Assembly (NCBI GenBank): GCA_013822585.1
Contig: PNKG01000006.1
Coordinates: 1-35,055, forward strand
Direction of reading: 5' to 3'
Source of the DNA: Opitutus sp.
Lineage (GTDB): Bacteria; Verrucomicrobiota; Verrucomicrobiia; Opitutales; Opitutaceae
Length of the DNA stretch: 35,055 bases
Part shown: positions 15,445 through 24,002 of the stretch, piece after piece
Layout: every line of letters begins with the position of its first letter
How positions within the stretch are numbered: the first letter of the stretch is position 1
Translations under genes and position numbers: made by a program
The notes under the pieces: model-generated
The model's input: the letters and a program-made list of their open reading frames with translations, nothing else
The model's database searches: none
What the model was told of the DNA's origin: nothing

Positions 15445-18105
15445 TCACGGATTGTCGGCGGGCAGCAGCTGGTGGATCGTCTGGAGGAGGTCCTCGATTT
15501 GAAAGGGCTTTTTCAGGTGGGCATCGCCATGCGTGGCGGCGATGGGCGACAAGGAATCGCTGCCGCTTATCACGAGGACGCGGCTCGAGGGATGGAATCT
15601 GCGCAGGAATCTGATGAACGGCAATCCGCCGAGCCAGGGCATGTTGAGGTCGCTGACAACGACATGGGGAGGCGTCTCCAAGGCCTCAAGAAGCGTGATG
15701 GCTTCCATGCCGTCGGCCGCGACATGGACGCGGTAACCGTATTCGATCAAGGCGGCTTCCACGGTGTCGCGCACCGCGGCCTCGTCGTCCACGAGCAGTA
15801 TGACCTCGCCGGAGCCGCGGGGGACCCTCTTGGGCGGAACGGGGGAGTTGGAGTTGACCGAGACGCCCTCTGCCGGGAGATAGACGTGGAATTCGGCCCC
15901 GCTGTTGGGGGCATTGACGGCGTGGCAGAAGCCGCCGTGCGCGGTGACGATGCCGCGCACCGTGGAGAGGCCGAGGCCGGTGCCCTTGCCCGCCTCCTTG
16001 GTGGTGAAAAACGGTTCCCAGATGCGCGGGAGAATGTCGGAAGGGATGCCGTGGCCGGTGTCGGCGACGCAAAGGTGGATGAAGGAGCCCGGGCGGCCGC
16101 CGGGAAGCGACGCGGCGGCGGCGGGGCCGAGGTGGGAGTTTTCGAGCGTGAGGTGGAGCGTGCCGCCGTTGGGCATGGCGTCGCGGGCGTTCACGCAGAA
16201 GTTGAGGAGCAGCTGGTGGAGTTGCGTGGCGTTCGCGCGCACGGTCCAGAGGTCGGAGGCGATGTGGGCGCTTATCGTGATGGAACGCGGGAAGGTGTCC
16301 TCGATGAACGCGACCACGTCCCGGGCGAGGTGTTTGGCCTGGAGCGGCGCCCGCTCGCCGCCGGTGCCTTGGGCGAAGCCGATAATCTGCTTCACGAGGC
16401 TGGCCCCGCGGTTGGCGCTCTCCTCGAGCGTGTCGACGAGCTTCTGCTCGGCCGAACCGGGCAGGCGCGCGCGGAGGAGCTGGGAGATCATGAGCACGGG
16501 GGCGAGGATGTTGTTGAGGTCGTGGGCGATGCCGGCGGCGAGGAGGCCGAGGTTCTCGAGGCGCTGGGTGCGGAGCACCTGTTCCTCCAGCTGCTTTTTC
16601 TCGGTGATGTCGGTCGCGATCTTCAGGTGGCCGGTTGGCTGGCCGCTCTCGTCGCGGATGAGCGAGAGGATGAACTCGGCCGTCAGGCGACGGCCCTCGC
16701 GGGTCTCGAGCGGCACTTCGCCACGCCACTGGCCGGTGCGCAGGGTCTCCTTGCGACCGGCCGCAAGGTGTTCCATGGCGCGGGGTGAAAACAGCTCGTC
16801 CGTCCTGCGGCCGAGCATTTCGCCGGGTTTCAGGCCGCACAGGGCGGCGGCCCCGGCGTTGCTGTAAGTCACGCGCTGGTCGAGGTCGGTCATGAAGATG
16901 GCGACCGGGGCGCGCTCGATGATGTCGGCCTGCTGGCGGAGGCGGGCTTCGTCCTTGCGGCGGTTGGTGATGTCGTGCGTGAGCGACAGCGCGGCCAGGA
17001 TGCGGCCTTCGGCATCGCGCATCGGGCTGACGTGGCTTTCGAGGATGCGGCGGCGGCCGCGCAGAGTGGCAACCGTGAAAACCCGCCGGCCCGTGTCTCC
17101 TTGGAACGCCCGGTGGATGAGCGATTCGTAACCGTCGCGCTCGGCCTTTATCGGGATGTAGGCATAGATGTTCCGGCCCTTCACCTGGTCGGGAGATTCG
17201 GCATCCAGCATGGCCAGGCCGGCCGGATTCATGTCGAGCAGAGTGCCGTCGGCTCCGACGAGCTTCACACAGGCGGGTTCGTTGTCGATGATGGCGCGCA
17301 GACGGGCCTCGCGGTCGCGCAGGCCGGCCTCGGCCGCCTTGCGGGCGGTGATGTCCTGCATCGAGCCGAGCATGCGGACGGCGCGGCCATCGGCGTCGCG
17401 TTGGATGTAGCCGCGATCCAGGACGTCGCCATAGGTGCCGTCGGCCCGCCGGAAGCGGTATTCGTCGGACCAGCTTTCGCGCCCGTGATCGAGGGCATGG
17501 CGGAGGCCGGTGGTGACGCGGGCGATGTCGTCGGGGTGGATAAGCTCCGGCCAGGAGGAGACCGTGCCGCATCGTTCGCCCGGGGCATGGCCGAAGAACC
17601 GGTGGAAGGCTTCGCTCCGCCAGATGCGATCGGTGAGGATGTCCCAGTCCCAGAGGATGTCGTTGGTGGCGCGGGCGACGAGGTCGAAGCGCTCATGGCT
17701 GAGCTGCAGGGAGTTTTCGGCGGCCAGCCGCGCCATGCGCTCGGCGGTTTCCTGCAGGACGCGGCGCAACACGGGCCCGAGGCGGGTGAGGCGGTCCTTC
17801 AGCACGTAGTCGGCGGCGCCGGCCTGCAGGGCGGCGATGGCGCTGTCTTCGCCGATGGAGCCGGAGCAGAAAACGAAGGGTGTCTCAGGGGAGTGCTCGC
17901 GCGCGAGGGTCAGCGCCTCGAGACCGTCGAACTCCGGCAGACTGTAGTCGGACAGGATGACGTCGAACCCGCCTTGCTGCAGTGCGGCAAGGTAGGCGGA
18001 GCGGTCGGCGACCATGTGGAGATGGCAGTCGCCCAGCTCCTGCGCGATGACGGCGCGGATCAACTCCGCGTCGCTGGGGTTGTCTTCAAGATGAAGGATT
18101 CTCAT
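15445..18105 (-). CDS. hybrid sensor histidine kinase: REC-PAS-PAS-PAS-HisKA-HATPase-REC
   Basis: N-terminal REC (ILHLEDNPSDAELI...ILSDYSLPEFDG), three PAS blocks, LGLLAAGIAHDLNNILAPV H-box, HATPase motifs, C-terminal REC (ILLVDDEAAVRDTV...VVSDLNMPWLGG). Confidence 0.93.
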   Translation of the reverse strand: MRILHLEDNPSDAELIRAVIAQELGDCHLHMVADRSAYLAALQQGGFDVILSDYSLPEFDGLEALTLAREHSPETPFVFCSGSIGEDSAIAALQAGAADYVLKDRLTRLGPVLRRVLQETAERMARLAAENSLQLSHERFDLVARATNDILWDWDILTDRIWRSEAFHRFFGHAPGERCGTVSSWPELIHPDDIARVTTGLRHALDHGRESWSDEYRFRRADGTYGDVLDRGYIQRDADGRAVRMLGSMQDITARKAAEAGLRDREARLRAIIDNEPACVKLVGADGTLLDMNPAGLAMLDAESPDQVKGRNIYAYIPIKAERDGYESLIHRAFQGDTGRRVFTVATLRGRRRILESHVSPMRDAEGRILAALSLTHDITNRRKDEARLRQQADIIERAPVAIFMTDLDQRVTYSNAGAAALCGLKPGEMLGRRTDELFSPRAMEHLAAGRKETLRTGQWRGEVPLETREGRRLTAEFILSLIRDESGQPTGHLKIATDITEKKQLEEQVLRTQRLENLGLLAAGIAHDLNNILAPVLMISQLLRARLPGSAEQKLVDTLEESANRGASLVKQIIGFAQGTGGERAPLQAKHLARDVVAFIEDTFPRSITISAHIASDLWTVRANATQLHQLLLNFCVNARDAMPNGGTLHLTLENSHLGPAAAASLPGGRPGSFIHLCVADTGHGIPSDILPRIWEPFFTTKEAGKGTGLGLSTVRGIVTAHGGFCHAVNAPNSGAEFHVYLPAEGVSVNSNSPVPPKRVPRGSGEVILLVDDEAAVRDTVEAALIEYGYRVHVAADGMEAITLLEALETPPHVVVSDLNMPWLGGLPFIRFLRRFHPSSRVLVISGSDSLSPIAATHGDAHLKKPFQIEDLLQTIHQLLPADNP

Positions 18106-18586
18106 CGGCCAAGGGGCGGTTTGGCGGCGGTTCGTTGACGAGGGCCCAGAAGACGCCGAGCTGGCTGACCGCCTCGATGAAGCAGTGGTATTCGACGGGT
18201 TTCACGACATAGCCGTTCACGCCCAACTGGTAACTTCGGACGACATCCTGTTCCTCGCGGGAGGAGGTGAGGACGACCACGGGGAGGGTGCGGAGCCTGG
18301 GGTCGGATTTGAGCTGCTGGAGCACTTCGAGGCCGCCGATCTTGGGCATCTTGAGATCGAGCATCAGCAGGGCGGGCAGACCGGGCGGGCGGTCGGCGAA
18401 ACGGTCGCGGGCGTGCAGCCAGTCGAGCACGGCCTCGCCGTCGGGGAGATGGATGATTTCGTTGGCGATGTGCGCGGTGCGGAGGGCTTCGAGGGTGAGT
18501 TCGACGTCGGCGGGATTGTCCTCGGCGAGGAGGATGGGGCGGAGGGAGTTCATGGGGGAGAGGGCGGGCGGTTGAGGAGCAATCAC
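18086..18586 (-). CDS. Rcp1-like response regulator
   Basis: PILLAEDNPADVELTLEAL...LPALLMLDLKMPKIGGLEVLQQLKSD...VVVLTSSREEQDVVRSYQLGVNGYVVKPV; overlaps both neighbours. Confidence 0.92.
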   Translation of the reverse strand: MIAPQPPALSPMNSLRPILLAEDNPADVELTLEALRTAHIANEIIHLPDGEAVLDWLHARDRFADRPPGLPALLMLDLKMPKIGGLEVLQQLKSDPRLRTLPVVVLTSSREEQDVVRSYQLGVNGYVVKPVEYHCFIEAVSQLGVFWALVNEPPPNRPLADENPSS

Positions 18587-20730
18587 GTCGTGTGATTCCC
18601 GTTTCTCGTGGAGGAGGCGGGTTCGGCGGGCAGGGAAAAATAGAAGGTGGCGCCGGCTCCGGGGCGGCCCTCGGCCCAGGTGCGGCCTCCGTGGCGGGCG
18701 ATGATGCGGCGGACGCAGGCCAGCCCGATGCCCGTGCCCTCGAACTCGGTGGAGGAGTGCAGGCGCTGGAAGACCCCGAAGAGCTTGTCGATGTAGCGGG
18801 GGTCGAAGCCGGCTCCGTTGTCGCGCACGAAGTATACCGTCTCCCGGTTGTCCGCCGCTGCGGGGCTGGCGCTGATCTCGATGCAGGGCTGCGGGCTCTT
18901 GGAGGAATATTTCACGGCGTTGTCGATCAGGTTGGCCCAGACCTGCCGGAGCATGGCGGGGTCGCCGCAGGTGGGCGGCAGCGGATCGATCCGCCAGGTG
19001 ACGCCCGGGTGCGATTGCGCATAATGCCGCTCGCGCACCACCCCGGCGACCAAGGCGGACTGATCCACCCGGCTCGGCTGCAGGGCCGCGCGTCCCATGC
19101 GGGAGAAGCTGAGCAGATCATCGATGAGCCGGCCCATCTGGCGGGCGGCGTTGGAGATGAAATCGAGGTGGCGCCGGGCCGTGGCGTCGAGCTGGGCGGC
19201 GGCGTTTTTCTGGAGCAGGGAGGCGAAGCCGTCGATGTGCCGCAGGGGGGCGCGCAGGTCGTGCGACACGGAGTAGGAGAAGGCTTCCAATTCGCGGTTC
19301 ACGGCCTCGAGGCGGGCCGCGTTGGCCTGGAGTTCGGAGTTCAGCCGGGCCAGCTGCTGTTCCGCGGCATGGCGCGCGGTGACATCGTGCAGAGTGGAAC
19401 GGCTGCGCAAGAAGCGGCCGGCCTCATCGCGGACCGCCGTGGCGCTGAGGGAGACGAAGAAGGTCGAGCCGTCCTTGCGCCGGAGCTCGAACTCGAGGTC
19501 GTCCACCCGGCCGGTCGCCATGAAGCGGGGAAAATTCCGCGCGAAGACTTCCTGCCCCTCCGGCGTGAGCAGGTCGCGGAAACGGAGGCGGCCCACCACC
19601 TCGTCGCGGGTGTAGCCGAGCCAGTCCAACTCGGTGTCGTTGATGGCCACAACCATGCCCTCGCCGTCGAGGGAATGATAACCGCACGGCGCGCGGTTGT
19701 AGAGGTCGTGGATCTCGGCGGCCGCCCGCTGCAGGGCGGCTTCGGCCGTGCGATGATCCGTGACGTCGCGGGCGATGGCGTGGATCTGACCGGTCTCCAC
19801 GGCCGTGCGCGCATTCCACTGCAGCGTGCGCGCCGAGCCATCCTTGCAGAGGTAGCGGTTCTCGAAGGAGATGATCTCGTGCCCGCCGATCTGCTGCTGC
19901 ACCACTTCACCCGTGCGCTGCCGGTCGTCGGGATGGATGAAATCATGGAAGGGACGTGCCAGCAGCTCGGCCTCGGTCCAACCGAGGGTTGCGGTGAAGG
20001 CGGGGTTGATGCGCTTGAAATAGCCGTCGAAGCCGGCGACGCACAGCAGGTCCCGGCTCAGGGTGAAAAAGCGATCGCGCTCCGCCTCGGCTTGCAGCCG
20101 CGCCCGCAGGTCGGTGCGGACCCAGAAGGCCGCCACCCCGACCACGACCAGGGCCACGCCGCCGCCGAGGAGCATCACCCCCAGGGTGCGTCCGGCCTCG
20201 CGGCGGGCCTCCTCGCTGCGCTCGTCCAGCAGCCGGCGCTCGTGCTCCTGCATCGCCGCCACGAGGTTGCGGACGCGGTCCATGGCGGCCTTGCCTTCGG
20301 CCAGCGCCGCGACCTCGGCGGCCGCTTCGAAACCCGCGGTGCGGCGCGCTCGGATCCGCCCGCGCATCAGCTCCAGCGTGCGAACGGCTGCTTCCCTCAG
20401 ATCGCGCATGCGCGCGAGTTGGGTGGGATTGTCCTCAATCAGTTTTTCGAGGCGCGGGAGGGAGTTCTGAATCTGGGTGCGGCCCGCCTGGTAGGGTTCG
20501 AGAAAGCGCTCCTCCCCGGTGAGCAGGAAGCCGCGGACTGCGGTCTGCATGTTGAGCAGGGCCGCCAGCAGGCCTTCGATCTGGTAGAGCACGCGGTGGG
20601 TGTGATCCACCTGGGCCGTCCTTGCCGCCGTGCGCGTGGCGCTGAACCAAACCGCACCGCTACTGAGTAGCAACAAGGCCACCGCAGCCGAGAATCCCAA
20701 GTGAATTTTGCGTTCGAGGGGCGTTTGCAC
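18583..20730 (-). CDS. sensor histidine kinase: CHASE3-like, PAS, PAS, HisKA, HATPase
   Basis: CHASE3-like region (LLNMQTAVRGFLLTGEERFLEPYQAGR), two PAS domains, ELEAFSYSVSHDLRAPLRHIDGF, NLIDNAVKYSSKS, GIGLACVRRIIARHGG; GTG start. Confidence 0.92.
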   Translation of the reverse strand: MQTPLERKIHLGFSAAVALLLLSSGAVWFSATRTAARTAQVDHTHRVLYQIEGLLAALLNMQTAVRGFLLTGEERFLEPYQAGRTQIQNSLPRLEKLIEDNPTQLARMRDLREAAVRTLELMRGRIRARRTAGFEAAAEVAALAEGKAAMDRVRNLVAAMQEHERRLLDERSEEARREAGRTLGVMLLGGGVALVVVGVAAFWVRTDLRARLQAEAERDRFFTLSRDLLCVAGFDGYFKRINPAFTATLGWTEAELLARPFHDFIHPDDRQRTGEVVQQQIGGHEIISFENRYLCKDGSARTLQWNARTAVETGQIHAIARDVTDHRTAEAALQRAAAEIHDLYNRAPCGYHSLDGEGMVVAINDTELDWLGYTRDEVVGRLRFRDLLTPEGQEVFARNFPRFMATGRVDDLEFELRRKDGSTFFVSLSATAVRDEAGRFLRSRSTLHDVTARHAAEQQLARLNSELQANAARLEAVNRELEAFSYSVSHDLRAPLRHIDGFASLLQKNAAAQLDATARRHLDFISNAARQMGRLIDDLLSFSRMGRAALQPSRVDQSALVAGVVRERHYAQSHPGVTWRIDPLPPTCGDPAMLRQVWANLIDNAVKYSSKSPQPCIEISASPAAADNRETVYFVRDNGAGFDPRYIDKLFGVFQRLHSSTEFEGTGIGLACVRRIIARHGGRTWAEGRPGAGATFYFSLPAEPASSTRNGNHTT

Positions 20731-20984
20731 GGCACAACACCGTCGGCCCTATCTTCCCATGGGGCCGACAGCGGTGGAATTTTGTCACGGCGATATTTTT
20801 TGCAACGCAATTGCACCGCAGCAACAGCCGGGAGGCACCCGGGCTAAATGGTCTTATACCAGCGTCCGCTCGCTTCTGGACTATCAGGCAGGCAGGTGGT
20901 CGCCGCCGTCCCCGGCGCGACAGGCGTCGTCGGGGACGCCGACGCCCGCCCTAAAGTCAATTAGCTACGGATGCTTGGTCTTAA

Positions 20985-21120
20985 CCCGGATTCCGCGATT
21001 GGAGAGGACGGTTCCGAATGTGGGAGCGGCTTTGCGCCGCGACTTTCCCGGGCGCGGAAGAGGCGGCCGACGCCGGGACGTAAAGCCGCTCCCACACTTC
21101 AGGCATTCATGGAATCCGGG
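20985..21120 (-). repeat. 136-bp MITE/REP-like interspersed element, copy B (opposite orientation to copy A)
   Basis: CCCGGATTCCGCGATTGGAGAGGACGGTTCCGAATGTGGGAGCGGC...CTTCAGGCATTCATGGAATCCGGG; reverse complement aligns end to end with copy A. Confidence 0.88.
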
Positions 21121-21207
21121 GTGAAGGCGCCACCGGCAGGGGGAGGGCATCCAATGCCCACCGCCGGGTCGACGGGGTTGTGCGGTCGGTGCCGAGCGCA
21201 ATCGGGA

Positions 21208-22272
21208 TCACTTCCCCTGACGGAGCGTGATCGTGCCGTTCATCGAGGAGAGCGAGATGTCGATGCCGCCGCCGTTGAGCGTGCCGGTGATGGACTTGCC
21301 GCCCCAGCCGGGGATGGGCGGAACGGGGGCAACGGGCGCGATCGCGGGAGCCGCGGCGCTCGCGGCGGCGGCATCGGCCGGCGGGGCCGGAGTCTCGTCG
21401 TCTTCGTCTTTGCCGCTGTGGGCGGCGCGTTGGGCGCGGGTGGCTTCGCGCACGGCGTCGCGCACCTCGCGTTGGGCGTTGCGCGCTTCACGCGCCACTT
21501 CGCGGGCGATATCGCGGGCGGCTTCGGCGGCCTCGTGGGAATAGGCGAGGCCGCGGCCGCGGAAGCCGGGAACCTTCTCGGTCTTGGAGACGAGCACGCC
21601 TTCGGGGAAGTTGGTGCGGATGCTGCCGTTGTGGGTGCGCATGCGCAGGTTGGCCTTCGTGTCGGCGGGGAGGCGGAGGTCGATCTCGCCGTTCATCGAG
21701 GTGATGGAGACGGGCTTGGCCGGGGCCTTGACGAAGTTGGCGCGCACCTCGCCGTTCATGGTGCTGACGACGGCGGAGCTGCTGATGTCCTCGAGCGTGA
21801 CCTCGCCGTTCATGCTGTTGACGTCGATGTCGCCGTCCACCTTCGACACGGCGATCTCGCCGCCGAGCTGGGTGCGGATGATGAGGTGGGTGTGGCGCGG
21901 AACCTCGACGACGAACTCGGTGCCATGCGAGAACCAGTGCTGGTCGCCGGAGACGGAGAGCGTGATGAGGTTGTTCTTCTCCTTGAGCTCGAAGGTGACG
22001 TCGTCGTCGAGGCGGCGGAAGCCGTCGGCGTCGACCGGTTCGCCTTTGTCCTTCTTGCGTTCGAGGGAAGAGCGGACGATGACCTCGCCGGTGTCGGTGC
22101 CGGTGATGCGGACGTCGGCCCAGGCGAGCGAGAGCTTGAAGGTGCCGGGCTTGGAGGGGTCGGAGAATTTGGCGCGGGCGGTGTCGCCGTTCGTGGCGTG
22201 GGAGGCGGCCGCCGCGGCGAGGGCGCAGAGCGCCAGCACGGAGGCACGGAGGAGGTGGATCGGGTTTTTCAT
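21208..22272 (-). CDS. DUF4097-type beta-strand-repeat envelope protein
   Basis: Signal peptide; recurring SMNGEV / STMNGEV / SMNGEI / SMNGTI motifs typical of DUF4097. Confidence 0.85.
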   Translation of the reverse strand: MKNPIHLLRASVLALCALAAAAASHATNGDTARAKFSDPSKPGTFKLSLAWADVRITGTDTGEVIVRSSLERKKDKGEPVDADGFRRLDDDVTFELKEKNNLITLSVSGDQHWFSHGTEFVVEVPRHTHLIIRTQLGGEIAVSKVDGDIDVNSMNGEVTLEDISSSAVVSTMNGEVRANFVKAPAKPVSITSMNGEIDLRLPADTKANLRMRTHNGSIRTNFPEGVLVSKTEKVPGFRGRGLAYSHEAAEAARDIAREVAREARNAQREVRDAVREATRAQRAAHSGKDEDDETPAPPADAAAASAAAPAIAPVAPVPPIPGWGGKSITGTLNGGGIDISLSSMNGTITLRQGK

Positions 22273-22306
22273 CGTGAGGGTTGAGCTGGGAGGGGCGGAG
22301 GAGCGT

Positions 22307-23206
22307 TCAGGCCTTGCTGGTCGCTGGCTCCTTGGATTGGGCGTTGGGTTGACTGTCAGCGGGAGTGGGGAGGCGGAGCGTGGCGAGGGCGCGCTTGGCG
22401 GCGTCGCGGACGTTCTCGTCGGTCTGCGGATTGCGGCTGAGCTGGTCGAGGATCGGCTCGGCGCCGGTCTCGCGCACGGTGGCGAGGAGTTCGATCATGG
22501 CCATCTGCACGAGCGGGGCGGACTCGCGCGGCAGCGCGGCGAGCAGGCCGGCGCGGACAACATCCTCGCCGGCGTGCGGCGCGAGGGCCTCGACGGCGGA
22601 GAGGCGGACGTTGACGGAGGGGTCGAAGGCCAGCGTGCCGACGAGGTCGGTGAGGACCTTCCGGTCGGGGCTCTTGAGGTCCATCGTGGCGAGGACGCTC
22701 TGGAGGCGGTCGCTGGTGGATTTCTGCTGGAGGAGCGAGTAGGTGACGAGCTGGTTCATGCTGTTCACCTGGGCGCGGAGGGCGGCGAGTTCCTGTTTCG
22801 CGGAGTCGTCGGGGTGGATTTCGGCCGGGCGCTGGAGGAAGCGGGCGCCGGCGAACACGCCCGCGGCCAGGAGCGCGAGGGCAAAGGCGAACTGGAGCGC
22901 GGGCTGGGCGGGGAGGATGGCTTCGAAGAAGCGGTCGAGGCGGCTCTTCGCGAGGGCGAAGGGGCTGGGCGCGTCGGCCTCGCGCTGATGCGTTTCGAGC
23001 ATGGCGTAGAACTGCTCGCGCAGGCGCGGGCTGGGCTCCTCGGCGGGGAGGAGGTCGAGCTTGCGCGTGATTTCCTGCAGGGCGGACCATTCGCGCTGGC
23101 AGGCCGGGCACGAGGAGAGGTGGGCGCGGAGTTGCGCCGCGACGTCGGGAGGCAGGGTGCCTTCCTGGTAGTCGATGAAGAGGTCCTGGGCGCGTTGGCA
23201 GTTCAT
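22307..23206 (-). CDS. anti-sigma factor with zf-HC2, one TM helix and C-terminal HEAT-like repeats
   Basis: MNCQRAQDLFIDYQEGTLPPDVAAQLRAHLSSCPACQREW zinc-finger motif; TM ALQFAFALALLAAGVFAG; helical repeats FDPSVNVRLSAVEALAPHAGEDVVRAGLLAAL; follows an ECF sigma gene. Confidence 0.85.
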   Translation of the reverse strand: MNCQRAQDLFIDYQEGTLPPDVAAQLRAHLSSCPACQREWSALQEITRKLDLLPAEEPSPRLREQFYAMLETHQREADAPSPFALAKSRLDRFFEAILPAQPALQFAFALALLAAGVFAGARFLQRPAEIHPDDSAKQELAALRAQVNSMNQLVTYSLLQQKSTSDRLQSVLATMDLKSPDRKVLTDLVGTLAFDPSVNVRLSAVEALAPHAGEDVVRAGLLAALPRESAPLVQMAMIELLATVRETGAEPILDQLSRNPQTDENVRDAAKRALATLRLPTPADSQPNAQSKEPATSKA

Positions 23207-23254
23207 TTTGAGTGGGCGGTAGGCGGTGAGCAGGGGACGGGGCGCGGACGGGGG

Positions 23255-23890
23255 TTAGGCGGCCTGTTCGCGGCGGATCTTGAAATAGACCTCGCGCAGT
23301 TCCTTGAGCGCGCGGTGGACGCGGACTTTGACGGCGCCGACGGAGCAATCGCAGAGCCGGGCGATGTCCTTGTGCCCGACGTTTTGCAGGCGGGCGAGGA
23401 CAAGGACTTCGCGATGCTCGAGCGGCATGCGGCTGAGGGCGACGCGGAGGAGCTCGAGATCGTCGGTCGTGGCGGCCCGGGAGTCGGGCGAGGCGCCCGC
23501 GTCGGGGTGCTGGTGCAGGTCGGTGGGGTCGGTGGGGGCGGCGGCCTTGGCGTGCTTGCGGAAGTGGTCGGCGGCGACCTTGCGGGCGAGGTGGTAGATC
23601 CAGGCGGTGAACTTGCCCTCGTCGCGGTAGGTGTGGCGGTATTTCAGGATGCGGTAGAAGACGACCTGCACGAGGTCCTCGCTGACGGCGGGCTGATTGG
23701 TGAGGCGGAGAAAGAACCCGTAGAGACGCTGCTGGTAGCGCTCGAAGACCTCGCCGAGTTTCGCGACGTCGCCGGCGCGCACGGCTAGCATCAGTTCGTG
23801 ATCGGTGGCTTCCACGATGCTCGGGAAGTTAACGGCGGCGACGGCGGAGGGAACCCGGATTTCGGCGGCGGACTGTGAAGCGGACGACAT
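23255..23890 (-). CDS. ECF RNA polymerase sigma factor
   Basis: Sigma2 (FERYQQRLYGFFLRLTNQPAVSEDLVQVVFYRILKYR) and sigma4 (LSRMPLEHREVLVLARLQNVGHKDIARLCDCSVGAVKVRVHRALKEL). Confidence 0.93.
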   Translation of the reverse strand: MSSASQSAAEIRVPSAVAAVNFPSIVEATDHELMLAVRAGDVAKLGEVFERYQQRLYGFFLRLTNQPAVSEDLVQVVFYRILKYRHTYRDEGKFTAWIYHLARKVAADHFRKHAKAAAPTDPTDLHQHPDAGASPDSRAATTDDLELLRVALSRMPLEHREVLVLARLQNVGHKDIARLCDCSVGAVKVRVHRALKELREVYFKIRREQAA

Positions 23891-24002
23891 GGAGCTGGGT
23901 CATGGCGGTGTGCGTGGGGGAATACCGTGCGCGGCGCGGCCGGTTACAGGGATTTTGGGAAAACGGCTGGCGCGACGCGGCCGTCCGCGTAAGTTGCTGC
24001 CT

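Noticed and set aside
15349-16788. 479-aa plus-strand ORF (and similar 16975-18138, 18592-20670, 20971-22284) opposite the kinase and DUF4097 genes
   Set aside because: Antisense shadow ORFs; the minus-strand proteins carry clear HK/REC/PAS or DUF4097 motifs.
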